Part shown: piece by piece, positions 1 through 8,013 of the stretch
How the letters are laid out: every line of letters begins with the position of its first letter
Numbering within the stretch: position 1 is the first letter of the stretch
NCBI GenBank assembly: GCA_035353815.1
Contig: DAOQAG010000015.1
Coordinates: forward strand, 17,024 to 81,023
Source: JAKPUX01 sp035353815
GTDB taxonomy: Bacteria; Zhuqueibacterota; Zhuqueibacteria; Residuimicrobiales; Residuimicrobiaceae
DNA: 64,000 bases
Reading direction: 5' to 3'
Notes under the pieces: generated by a model
What the model was told of the DNA's origin: nothing
Databases searched by the model: none
Seen by the model: only the letters and a program-made list of their open reading frames with translations
Program-made: the position numbers and the translations under genes

Positions 1-1084
1 CAATTTCGGCGTACTTGTGCAGCGGCGACCGTTTGCGGCGCATGACATCCTCAAATCCGCTGAAGTAGCGGACCTCGCCGGCCACATCCCCGGCCGCGAT
101 CTCCCGCTCGGGCGCCGACCCCATGGTCACCTCCTGATCGATACGAATCCCCAGAGTCGAATAATAGATGCCGCCGAGCACGCCCGTCACCAGCGCCTTG
201 AGGCGCATCAGCAGGGCCACCGAGAGGCCGGCCGCCCCGCCAAAGCCGAGACGGTCAAAGGTGAAGAAATAGGCCCACTCCGCCAGGCCGATGCCGCCGA
301 TCGAGACTGGCAGCATCATGATGACCATAATGATCGGCGTGATGATCAGGGCATCGAGGAAGGTCAGCGGGCAGCGGAAGGCCAGGGCGCTGACCCAAAC
401 GTTGACCACCGCGGCTAGATAAAAGGCGAACGAGTTGACCATGGCGAAAATGATGGCGCCGCGATGGCCGCGGATCGAAAGGATCGCCTCCTGGAATTTC
501 TTCAGCCGGGTGACGATCTTGCGCAGCACGCCGGCCGGGACTTTTTGCTCCATCCAGCTCAGATAGCGGGCGTTGAAGACGATCACCAGCAGGGCCAGAT
601 AACCGGCCACCGAGACCACCATGGCCAGCCCCAGCCAGGCATCCCAGAGCGCGCGCAGGGCGGCGAAAAAGGCGATGACCGCCACCAGGATGAGGGCCGT
701 CAGGCCGGTGAAACGCTCGATAAAGACCGAGGCGAAGGATTTGGCGTTCTCGCCCGTCGCCTTGCCCAGGGCCCAGGCGCGCACCACGTCGCCGCCGACA
801 TTGGTCGGCAGCACGGTATTGAAAAAATAGCCGACCATGTAGAGCCAGAAGAGGCGCCAGCCCGAGGCGTGGATGCCCTGGGCGCGCAGAATGACCTGCC
901 ACTTCCAGGAGCTGAGGAAGATGAGGAGAGGCGTGAGGGCGATGGAGAGGCCGAAATAAAACCAGTCCGCCTGACTGATCGTCTGCCACAATTTGCCGAG
1001 ATCGACCTTGTAGAGCACATACCCGATAAGGACGATGCTGATCAGCCAGCGCAACAGGACCGAGAGTGATTTCTTGGCGGACAT
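1..1084 (-). CDS. Lysylphosphatidylglycerol-synthase-type membrane protein (UPF0104/AglD-like), C-terminus beyond window
   Basis: From the ATG at 1084 the frame is open for 361 codons up to the left edge, so the gene is cut. The product is a polytopic inner-membrane protein: hydrophobic stretches start near residue 8 and 42 and recur to about residue 310. Family-typical motifs are visible, LPTNVGGDVVRAWALGK (residues 92-108, the conserved N..GGD..R patch) and SIGGIGLAEWAYFF near residue 260. Members of this family are the membrane half of MprF or stand-alone proteins beside glycosyltransferases, thought to move or modify lipid-linked compounds. It is the last readable gene of the left exopolysaccharide locus, 35 bases after the pyruvyltransferase start. 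The substrate cannot be told. Other frames here are open but low-complexity Arg/Ser/Pro-rich and were discarded. Confidence 0.8.
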   Translation of the reverse strand, partial: MSAKKSLSVLLRWLISIVLIGYVLYKVDLGKLWQTISQADWFYFGLSIALTPLLIFLSSWKWQVILRAQGIHASGWRLFWLYMVGYFFNTVLPTNVGGDVVRAWALGKATGENAKSFASVFIERFTGLTALILVAVIAFFAALRALWDAWLGLAMVVSVAGYLALLVIVFNARYLSWMEQKVPAGVLRKIVTRLKKFQEAILSIRGHRGAIIFAMVNSFAFYLAAVVNVWVSALAFRCPLTFLDALIITPIIMVIMMLPVSIGGIGLAEWAYFFTFDRLGFGGAAGLSVALLMRLKALVTGVLGGIYYSTLGIRIDQEVTMGSAPEREIAAGDVAGEVRYFSGFEDVMRRKRSPLHKYAEI

Positions 1085-1119
1085 ACTCTGCGAAGGTTTA
1101 GGGTGACCGGTGCCGCGGC

Positions 1120-2292
1120 TCAGCCCAGATATTCCTGGAGCACGCCGGCCGAACGGCGCGCTTTTTCTTTTTCGCGGGCGACCTGCGGCAGCATCACCGC
1201 GCGGATGTGCTCACGGTCGTTCCAGGCGGTGCGGATGCGGGCGAAAAAGCTCTCCACCGCCAGTTCCTTGAATTCGACCAGGTGCGCCTCCATGCCGATG
1301 GTGCGCATGTAGCCGCGGTTCTTGGGATAGGTGACGATGCCCACCGGCGGCACGCCCATCGCCGAGGAGAGAATGAGGCTGTGGGTGCGCATGCCGGCGA
1401 AGAGCTGCAGTTTTTGCAGCACGGCGCAGATCTCGCGATAGCTGTAGACCTTGTTCGAGATCAGCCGGACGCGGTCGCGGTTGCGGATGCGCCCCAGCAC
1501 CCGGGTGGCGATGCCCATGTCCATGTGCTGGGTTTCGACAAAGAGGACATCCACATCCAGTTCAGTGATGACGCGGTCCACCGTGGCGGCATAGAGATCG
1601 ACGAGATTGTCGCGGCCGAAGGTGCCACCCTGGCGCACAAAGGCGTCGACATAGCTGTTGACATTAAAGCCGATGACGGGGCGGCCGCTGCTGAAAAGTC
1701 CGGCCTCGCGGCAGATCTCCTCCAGGCGCGCTGCATCGACCGGCCGGGCGTTGAGGGCGCAGTCCGCCCCCTCGATCACGCGGGGATGCTGGAAGCCCTG
1801 GCGCTCCAGCAGCTCGACCGACTCCTGGTCGCGCAGGATCAGGGCGCTGGTGTGGTCGAGGATGCGCTGCAGGGCTGCATGGCCGGCGGCGGTGCGGATC
1901 GGCCCGAGGCTGCAGTTGTAGAGCACCACCGGCACGCCCTTCTGCCAGGCGCGCGGCAAAAAGTGCGAGAGGGTCCAGAGATAGTTGAAGAGCGGATTAT
2001 AGAGCTTGCGGTCGAAGAGGATGGCATCGGTCACCAGAATGACGTCCGCCGCGCGCATGGCGCGCAGCACCGGGTAGCCGAGGATCTTCATCGAGCCGTG
2101 CCAGGGCGTCATGGGCACGGGCTGGATCCGGTATTCGGAGAACTGCCGCGCGACAAAACCGGTGTTGATGGTCGGGATGGTGAAGAGGGCGTCCGGGTAG
2201 CGCTGCGATACATCCTCGAGCACACCGCCGAGGATGGCGGCATCGCCGGCATTTCGGCCGGAAAAATTACCAACGACATTGATCGTTTTCAT
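1120..2292 (-). CDS. Polysaccharide pyruvyl transferase family protein
   Basis: 390 residues matching the polysaccharide pyruvyl transferase family (WcaK/CsaB type, PF04230). It begins with NVVGNFSGRNAGDAAILGGV, the N-terminal 'N.GD.ail' signature, continues with VVLYNCSLGPIRT and ALILRDQESVELLERQG in the middle (the conserved region in which the chain is described as receiving 'RD..S...L'), and has LFAGMRTHSLILSSAMGVPP near residue 300, the conserved 'R.H..i.a...gvP' motif. Family members use phosphoenolpyruvate to put a ketal pyruvate on sugars of exopolysaccharide or cell-wall polymers. Its place in an exopolysaccharide locus fits that role. The acceptor sugar is unknown. Confidence 0.85.
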   Translation of the reverse strand: MKTINVVGNFSGRNAGDAAILGGVLEDVSQRYPDALFTIPTINTGFVARQFSEYRIQPVPMTPWHGSMKILGYPVLRAMRAADVILVTDAILFDRKLYNPLFNYLWTLSHFLPRAWQKGVPVVLYNCSLGPIRTAAGHAALQRILDHTSALILRDQESVELLERQGFQHPRVIEGADCALNARPVDAARLEEICREAGLFSSGRPVIGFNVNSYVDAFVRQGGTFGRDNLVDLYAATVDRVITELDVDVLFVETQHMDMGIATRVLGRIRNRDRVRLISNKVYSYREICAVLQKLQLFAGMRTHSLILSSAMGVPPVGIVTYPKNRGYMRTIGMEAHLVEFKELAVESFFARIRTAWNDREHIRAVMLPQVAREKEKARRSAGVLQEYLG

Positions 2293-2399
2293 GACACCTG
2301 CTGATTAGATGGGTCCATCCGGAACGGCCTGTTCAAGGCCCTCGCCATCGGGCGGGCCGATCCGGAGTTGCACTTCATGATGCCTGCGGATTAAGTTGG

Positions 2400-3383
2400 T
2401 CAATCGAGATAGCCGTTTTCCTTGTACCACTGCGCCGTGCGCCGGATCCCCTCCTCCAGTCCCACGCGGGGCTGAAAGCCGAGTTCGCGTTTCGCCTTGC
2501 TGATGTCGAAGGCGCGGTCCTTGACGAAGAGATCGACACGGCGGCGAAAAATCGGCGGCTGCACCCGCAGCGGGATGCAGATCTTTTCACACAGCCAGCC
2601 GGCCGCATAGACCGGCCAGACCGGGGGATGCAGCCGCGGCGGCTTGACCCCCAGCGCAGCGGCGACCATCCGGGCGAAATCGTTGAGGGTAAAATAGGTA
2701 TCGCCGGCGATGATGTAAATCTCGCCCGCCGCCGCGGGGGTCTCGGCTGCGAGGCGGAAGCCCTCGACGATATCGGTGACGTAGCTGAGATGATAGAGGA
2801 CGTTGCCGCCGCCGAACATGATGAATTTGCCGCGGTTGATCATGCGGTACATCTTGAGCATGCGCTGATCGCCAGGGCCATAGATACCGACGGGGCGGGC
2901 GATGGTCACAGGCAATCCCTTTTCCCGGTGATAGAACATCGCCACCTTTTCGCCCTCGACCTTGGTCTCCTGATAGATGTCGCCGGGCTTGATCGGCGCG
3001 GTCTCGGCGGCCGGCGGCTTTTCGATATGGCCATGCACGCCGCAGGTGGAGCAGTGCAGCACCCGCTGCACCCCCATCTCCAGGGCGGCCGCCATGACGT
3101 TCTCCGTGCCGGTGACGTTGACGTCCCAGTAGGCCTGGTCCGGCTGGTTGGCCTCGCGATAGAGCGCGGCGATATGGTAGACCACGTCGATGTTGCGCAT
3201 AGCCTGGGCGAGATCCGCCTTGTAGAGCAGATCGCCGCTGGCGATATCCACGCCTTTGGCCTTGAGATGCGCGGTGTTGCTCGTTGGCCGCACGAAGGCG
3301 CGCACCTGATATCCCCTCTCGACCAGATGATCGACCATATAGCCGCCGGTGAAACCGGAGGCGCCGGTGACCAGAACCCTCAT
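2400..3383 (-). CDS. NAD(P)-dependent epimerase/dehydratase (extended SDR)
   Basis: 327 residues, a complete extended short-chain dehydrogenase. The Rossmann motif GASGFTG is at residues 7-13. The catalytic region reads HCSTCGVHG followed by YQETK, the YxxxK pair. The sequence resembles the HpnA/dihydroflavonol-reductase/3-beta-HSD branch (VRPTSNTAHLKAKGVDIASG) more than classical UDP-sugar epimerases, so the substrate may be a nucleotide sugar or a lipid-linked intermediate. It is followed 107 bases downstream by the pyruvyltransferase and preceded by a methyltransferase 15 bases away, so it is probably co-transcribed with both. Substrate not assignable. Confidence 0.8.
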   Translation of the reverse strand: MRVLVTGASGFTGGYMVDHLVERGYQVRAFVRPTSNTAHLKAKGVDIASGDLLYKADLAQAMRNIDVVYHIAALYREANQPDQAYWDVNVTGTENVMAAALEMGVQRVLHCSTCGVHGHIEKPPAAETAPIKPGDIYQETKVEGEKVAMFYHREKGLPVTIARPVGIYGPGDQRMLKMYRMINRGKFIMFGGGNVLYHLSYVTDIVEGFRLAAETPAAAGEIYIIAGDTYFTLNDFARMVAAALGVKPPRLHPPVWPVYAAGWLCEKICIPLRVQPPIFRRRVDLFVKDRAFDISKAKRELGFQPRVGLEEGIRRTAQWYKENGYLD

Positions 3384-3398
3384 CCTCCTCCCTCCTGC

Positions 3399-4220
3399 CT
3401 ATTTTTTCGCCAGCACCACCGCCGCATGACCGAATTTATTACGGATGCAGCCGGGCAGCAGATTATAGAGCGGAACAAAGATGTAGTTGAAGCAAAAGGC
3501 CAGGACTCCCTTGCGCGGGGAGCGGGTGGCCCGGGTATAATCGAGAAAAACCTCCACCGTGCTGAACTCCTTGAAGAGATCGCGCAGCTGCTTTTTGTCG
3601 TAGAGGCGGGTGATCGGCGCATCCTCATGGGCGAACTCGAAATTAACCCGCCCCAGCTGGGTGAGGAGAATTTTCCAGGAATACTTGTAATAGAGGGTGA
3701 TCGCCGCCTCGCCGCCGGGTTTGAGCACGCGTTTGACCTCGGCGACCGCGTTTTCGGTGCTCTGGGTCTGGTGGAGCACGCCGAAGGAAGCGACGATATC
3801 GAAGGTGTTGTCCTCGAAGGGGAGCTGCTCGGCGTTGCCTAGCTTGAGCTCGGCCTGGAGCTTGTTGTGCTCGAAATTGCCCCGGGCCAGTTCGATGGCG
3901 CCCGAGGAGAGGTCGAGGCCGGAGACCTGCATCCCCGCCTGGGCCCAGGCGACGAGTTCCCAGCCGGCGCCGCAGCCGATCTCGAGCATCCGGCCGCCGG
4001 GATACTTGGCCGCCTCCCGGGCGATCAGACGGTAGCGGTGTTCGTAATTCTTGCGGATAAAGGCGCCGACGGTGTCGTAGAATTGGGGCGAACCGATCTC
4101 GCGCGGATCGCCGGTCCAGAACTGGGTGGTATTGACATTGTCCGTCCAGTATTGGCGGACCTGGTCGATGGTTTTTTCGTCACTGCCCTTCCAGAGGTAA
4201 GAGCCGATGGTATCAGACAT
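3399..4220 (-). CDS. Class I SAM-dependent methyltransferase
   Basis: 273 residues. SAM-binding motif I is MLEIGCGAGWELVAWAQAG (about residues 74-92), followed by the acidic residue of motif II in VSGLDLSSGAIELAR and the post-II loop FDIVASFGVLHQTQ. The architecture is that of the Methyltransf_11 group acting on small molecules or glycolipids. The ATG at 4220 has GAGG six bases upstream. A promoter-like sequence lies just upstream (4275-4302), so this gene may start a transcription unit MTase-SDR-pyruvyltransferase-flippase. A hydrophobic stretch near the C-terminus (FCFNYIFVPLYNLLPGCI) suggests membrane association. Acceptor unknown. Confidence 0.8.
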   Translation of the reverse strand: MSDTIGSYLWKGSDEKTIDQVRQYWTDNVNTTQFWTGDPREIGSPQFYDTVGAFIRKNYEHRYRLIAREAAKYPGGRMLEIGCGAGWELVAWAQAGMQVSGLDLSSGAIELARGNFEHNKLQAELKLGNAEQLPFEDNTFDIVASFGVLHQTQSTENAVAEVKRVLKPGGEAAITLYYKYSWKILLTQLGRVNFEFAHEDAPITRLYDKKQLRDLFKEFSTVEVFLDYTRATRSPRKGVLAFCFNYIFVPLYNLLPGCIRNKFGHAAVVLAKK

Positions 4221-4274
4221 AGAGACCTCAAATTGCGATTGGGTGAAGAATTAATTATTTACTGAATACTAGAG

Positions 4275-4302
4275 ATGTTACGCATTTTTTGCGGAATTTC
4301 AA
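4275..4302 (-). promoter_or_regulatory. Putative sigma70-type promoter upstream of the methyltransferase
   Basis: On the minus strand TTGAAA (4302-4297) is separated by 16 bases from TAACAT (4280-4275), 55 bases ahead of the methyltransferase ATG at 4220. It lies in a locally AT-rich stretch within a GC-rich surrounding. Match is by eye only. Confidence 0.4.
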
Positions 4303-4344
4303 AGTGCCTTTTCTGCCCGCGCCGGCGGGGTCGACTCCACGGGT

Positions 4345-4400
4345 GCCCAGCCGGGGTGGGGACGAGATCGGACGCGCGCCCAGCCGGGGTGGGGACGAGA
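4345..4400. repeat. Direct repeat, 23-base unit at 33-base period (two exact copies, possible degenerate third)
   Basis: The 23-mer beginning GCCCAGCCGGGGTGGGG occurs exactly at 4345-4367 and 4378-4400. A degenerate relative (GCCGGCGGGGTCGACTCC) precedes it around 4319-4338 at about the same spacing. The block lies just downstream of the glpD stop codon and before a promoter-like site, in non-coding sequence. I did not see the unit elsewhere in the window. Function unknown; it could belong to a dispersed intergenic repeat family. Confidence 0.75.
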
Positions 4401-4419
4401 GCGGATGGGCGCAGCACGC

Positions 4420-6093
4420 TCAGATCGGCTGGTAGCGCGCCCGCAGCGCGGCAAGTTCCTGCGCCACGCGCGCCGCATCCCATCCCAGCTCCGCCGCCAT
4501 GATCGCGGCCGCCTCGGTCACCGCGGCGTCGCCGGGGTACTCGCCCGAGCCCAGCTCGGTGCGGCGCAGCACGACATCGGCGAGGGTCAAGGCCATCTCG
4601 CGGCGCACGGCATGGCTTACTTCGGCGCGCAGCACCTTTTCCTGCCCGGCGAGCGGCCGCAGCCCCGCCTCCATCTCCCCCGCCGTCTTGAGCACATCGC
4701 CCAGGCCGGTGCCGTAATTGCGCGCCAGCTGCTCGAGCTGGGCGGCGCTCATCCCCTGCGGCCGCTCGGCCTGCTGGGTCGCGAGGAATCCGGCGAAATC
4801 GCCGACATCCCCGCCCCACACCGGTGTTTTCCGGCCCCGGCCGCTGTTCAGGCGCCGGCCCAGTTTGCGCCCGGCCGCGCGCACCGCTGCTTCGGCCACC
4901 CCGCGCGCGGTCGTGTACTTGACGCTCAGAACGCTGAGGAGGCCGGGTATCCCCTGCTCCTTCTCGTGATCGTAAATCCGGAAGTGCTTGGTGATGCTGA
5001 CGTCGCCGCTGGCGGCGTTGACCCCCGCCATCGGCAGCAAGCCGCCGTAAAAGAAGGTCACCTCATCGCGGCGGATCTCCGCCCCCGGCATCGCGTCGTT
5101 GGCGTCCTTGAGGAAGGCGGCGATGTCGGCCTCGCTCACCCGGTAGTCGCCCGCCGTCCCCTTCCAGGGACGATGGTCGGTGCCGATCATCGTATAGTCG
5201 CGCCAGGGCACGACAAAGAGCAGCCGCGAGCCTTTCTTGATCAGGGCATCCCGGTCCTTGAACTCTTTTTTGCAGTTCACGCCAAAGGCATAGGTGTCGC
5301 TGAGGCGCCGCTTGACCACCAGATTAAGCGCGGTCGAGAAGGCTTGCGCGGGCGGGCGCCGCTCGCCGAGCTGGGCGAAGAGATCATTGATCCAGGGACC
5401 GCCGCAGGTCAGGGTCTGGCGCGCCCTGATCTCCACCGTGCCGCCGCCGATGGCGTCGCGGGCGCGCACCCCGCCCACCCGGCCAGCCGCCATGAGAAAC
5501 GACTCGGCGGCGAGATGGTTGGCCACCGCTGCGCCGTTCTCCGCAGCCGCGCGCACAAAGGCCAGGGCGAGGCGCTCGGAATTGTACATCGTCGCGTCAT
5601 ACCAGACCGCCCCGCCGTTGAGGCGCGTCTGGTCGACATGGGGCACCAGGTCGAGAAACTGCGCCCTGGAGAGCACCTTGCCCATCGGCAGTCGGTGCTC
5701 CGCATCCAGACCGAAATTGCGGTCGGCGCTGAGCACATCGTTCATCAGCATCGCCACCCGCATCACCTCCGGGCCCTTGATGGCATGGCCGTAGGTCGGC
5801 ATGACACAGGGCAGGGGATGGACCAGATGCGGGGCGATGCGCAGCAGGATCTTGCGCTCGGCGATCGATTCGCGCATGCGCTTGAGATCGGCGTGCTGCA
5901 GGTAGCGCAGGCCGCCGTGGACGATTTTCAGGCTGTTGCCCGAGGTGCCGGCGGCAAAATCGTTCGCCTCGATCAGGGCCACCCGCAGGCCGGCCAGGGC
6001 TGCCTCGCGCGCCGCCGTGGCGCCGTAAATGCCGCCGCCGACGATGAGCAGATCGAATTCCTCTTGCCCGAGCTGGTTCAGATCGCGTTGCAT
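4420..6093 (-). CDS. glpD: FAD-dependent glycerol-3-phosphate dehydrogenase
   Basis: 557 residues, the usual length of aerobic GlpD. It oxidises sn-glycerol 3-phosphate to dihydroxyacetone phosphate at the inner membrane and passes electrons to quinone. The N-terminal FAD motif is LLIVGGGIYGATAAREAA (residues 15-32), followed by NDFAAGTSGNSLKIVHGGLR, the GlpA/GlpD signature, and FVVPWRDYTMIGTD in the middle. The C-terminal helical DAO_C region (AQLEQLARNYG) is present. It sits 30 bases downstream of asnB, inside an exopolysaccharide locus, where a general metabolic enzyme is unexpected. A role in supplying or removing glycerol phosphate for the polymer is possible but unproven. Confidence 0.92.
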   Translation of the reverse strand: MQRDLNQLGQEEFDLLIVGGGIYGATAAREAALAGLRVALIEANDFAAGTSGNSLKIVHGGLRYLQHADLKRMRESIAERKILLRIAPHLVHPLPCVMPTYGHAIKGPEVMRVAMLMNDVLSADRNFGLDAEHRLPMGKVLSRAQFLDLVPHVDQTRLNGGAVWYDATMYNSERLALAFVRAAAENGAAVANHLAAESFLMAAGRVGGVRARDAIGGGTVEIRARQTLTCGGPWINDLFAQLGERRPPAQAFSTALNLVVKRRLSDTYAFGVNCKKEFKDRDALIKKGSRLLFVVPWRDYTMIGTDHRPWKGTAGDYRVSEADIAAFLKDANDAMPGAEIRRDEVTFFYGGLLPMAGVNAASGDVSITKHFRIYDHEKEQGIPGLLSVLSVKYTTARGVAEAAVRAAGRKLGRRLNSGRGRKTPVWGGDVGDFAGFLATQQAERPQGMSAAQLEQLARNYGTGLGDVLKTAGEMEAGLRPLAGQEKVLRAEVSHAVRREMALTLADVVLRRTELGSGEYPGDAAVTEAAAIMAAELGWDAARVAQELAALRARYQPI

Positions 6094-6123
6094 GGAGTCT
6101 CCGTGAATAAGGGTCCGCAGCCC

Positions 6124-8007
6124 TCAGGGCCGCATATAGTGTTCGTGCCACATCTGGAACATCAACAGCGCCCAGAGACGGTGGCTATGGTTCTCGCGTC
6201 CGGCCAGGTGCTCGCCGATCAGACGCTGCACATACGCCGGCGCGAAGAAGCCGGTTTTTTCGAGGGCCTGCGGCGAAAGATAGTCGAGCATCATCGGCCG
6301 GAGCTCCTCCTTCATCCAGCGCTTGATCGGGATGCTGAATCCCTCCTTGCGGCGGTTGAGGATCTCCTCCGGCAAAATGCCACACATGGCCTGCTTGAGG
6401 ATATACTTGCTGCGCTTGCCGTTGAGGCGCAGGTGCGGCGGCAAGCTCGCACAGAACTCGACGACGCGGTAATCGAGAAAGGGCGCCCGGGTCTCGAGCG
6501 AAACCGCCATCGACATGCGGTCGACCTTGACCATGATGTCGTCGACCAGATAGGTGACGATGTCGACGTACTCCTGTTGATCCAGGGGCTCGACCGCCCC
6601 GCTCTCGGCGAAGGCGAGGCGGATAAAGCCGTAGGGATCGCGCCCGTCGAGCATCTCGCGCAGGCCGGGACGGTAGAGCAGCGCCTTTTCGGCTTGCTGC
6701 AGGAAGATCATCCAGCGCACATGCTGGAGGTCGGCCGGAAGGCGGCAGCCTTCGATGAAGCGCCGCGACTTGTTGAAAAAGCCTTTTTTCTTTTCGGTCG
6801 GTGGCAGCAGGCCGACGGCGGGCTCGATCACGCCGCGGCGCAGCCAGCCCGGCAGGCGCTGGTAGCGCCGCGCCATCTGTTCGGCGATATAGGTCTCGTA
6901 GCCGCCGAGGAGTTCATCGCCGCCATCGCCGGAGAGAGCGACGGTGACATGTTTGCGCGCCATCTCCGAGACCATCCAGGTCGGAAAGACGGAAAAATCC
7001 CCGAGGGGTTCGTCGAGCTGGCGCACGATCCGCCCGGTCAGGGCCACGGCATCGGGGGTGATGATCTCCTCATGGTGCTCGGTGCCGAAATGGCGGGCGA
7101 CCGCCCGCGCGAAGGGCAACTCGTTGTAGGTGGCATTGTCAAAGCCGATGGAGTAGGTCTTGACCCCGTTCGTCGAGGTCTGGCTCATCATCGCCACCAC
7201 GGCGCTCGAGTCGAGTCCGCCGCTGAGAAAAGCGCCTAGAGGCACCTCGCTCATCAGGCGGATCCGGGTGGCGTCGCGGAGCAGCTCGCGGAATTCCTCG
7301 GCGAACTCCGCCTCGGTCCGGGCCGCGGCCTGGTAGCGCAGCCGCCAGTAGCGCTCGATCCGCAGCCCGGCCGCATCGAGGCTGAGCCAATGGGCATGCG
7401 GCAGCTTGTGGATCCCCTTGAAGATGCTCATGGGTGCGGGGATGTACTCGAAGGTCAGATAGGCGTCGAGGGCGCGGGGATCGATCTCGCGCAGGATCTC
7501 CGGCAGGGTCAGGAGGGCCTTGATCTCGGAGGCGAAGACCAGCCGCTCGGCGTCGCAGTAATAATAGAGGGGCTTTTTGCCGATGCGGTCGCGGGCGATG
7601 AAGAGGCGTTGACGCGGCTCGTCCCAGACCGCAAAGGCGAACATGCCGTTGAGATGGGCCGGACAGGCCTCGCCCCATTCCTCGTAGGCATGGAGGATCG
7701 CCTCGGTATCGGCATGGGTACGGAAGCGATGGCCGCGGCCCTCAAGCTCGCGACGCAGCTCGAGATGGTTATAGATCTCGCCGTTGAGGACGATCGCGGC
7801 GCTGCGCTCTTCGTTGAAGATCGGCTGCTGGCCGGAGCTGAGGTCGATGATCGCCAGGCGGCGCATGCCGAGGCCGGCCGGGCCGGCGATGTGCTGTCCC
7901 TCCTCATCGGGGCCGCGATGGATAATGGCGTCGCACATGGCCTGAATGGCGGCCGGAGAGACCGGGTGCTCCCTGTCCCGATGAACGATCCCGCAAATTC
8001 CGCACAT
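6124..8007 (-). CDS. asnB: Asparagine synthase (glutamine-hydrolysing) family protein
   Basis: 627 residues. The protein begins MCGICGIVHRD, so Cys2 is free to act as the glutaminase nucleophile after Met removal. The class II amidotransferase domain covers about residues 1-215 (IIHRGPDEEG, NGEIYNH, GEACPAHLNGMFAFAVWD). The synthetase domain has the ATP pyrophosphatase loop GAFLSGGLDSSAVVAMM near residue 260. Members in polysaccharide loci often amidate sugar uronates rather than make asparagine, so the annotated reaction is tentative. Its start is 6 bases after the stop of the upstream GT4 gene, indicating co-transcription and probable translational coupling. Confidence 0.9.
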   Translation of the reverse strand: MCGICGIVHRDREHPVSPAAIQAMCDAIIHRGPDEEGQHIAGPAGLGMRRLAIIDLSSGQQPIFNEERSAAIVLNGEIYNHLELRRELEGRGHRFRTHADTEAILHAYEEWGEACPAHLNGMFAFAVWDEPRQRLFIARDRIGKKPLYYYCDAERLVFASEIKALLTLPEILREIDPRALDAYLTFEYIPAPMSIFKGIHKLPHAHWLSLDAAGLRIERYWRLRYQAAARTEAEFAEEFRELLRDATRIRLMSEVPLGAFLSGGLDSSAVVAMMSQTSTNGVKTYSIGFDNATYNELPFARAVARHFGTEHHEEIITPDAVALTGRIVRQLDEPLGDFSVFPTWMVSEMARKHVTVALSGDGGDELLGGYETYIAEQMARRYQRLPGWLRRGVIEPAVGLLPPTEKKKGFFNKSRRFIEGCRLPADLQHVRWMIFLQQAEKALLYRPGLREMLDGRDPYGFIRLAFAESGAVEPLDQQEYVDIVTYLVDDIMVKVDRMSMAVSLETRAPFLDYRVVEFCASLPPHLRLNGKRSKYILKQAMCGILPEEILNRRKEGFSIPIKRWMKEELRPMMLDYLSPQALEKTGFFAPAYVQRLIGEHLAGRENHSHRLWALLMFQMWHEHYMRP

Positions 8008-8013
8008 ACGCCC

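Noticed and set aside
255..989. Minus-strand frame in the first kilobase
   Set aside because: It is in another frame from the membrane protein read from 1084; its product is Arg/Pro/Gly-rich without helices, while the chosen frame gives clear membrane helices and family motifs.
4405..7239. Very long plus-strand open frame (over 900 codons) opposite glpD and asnB
   Set aside because: It is antisense to two genes with intact catalytic motifs, is rich in Arg/His/Ala/Gly as expected from the GC-rich complement, and shows no recognisable domain.
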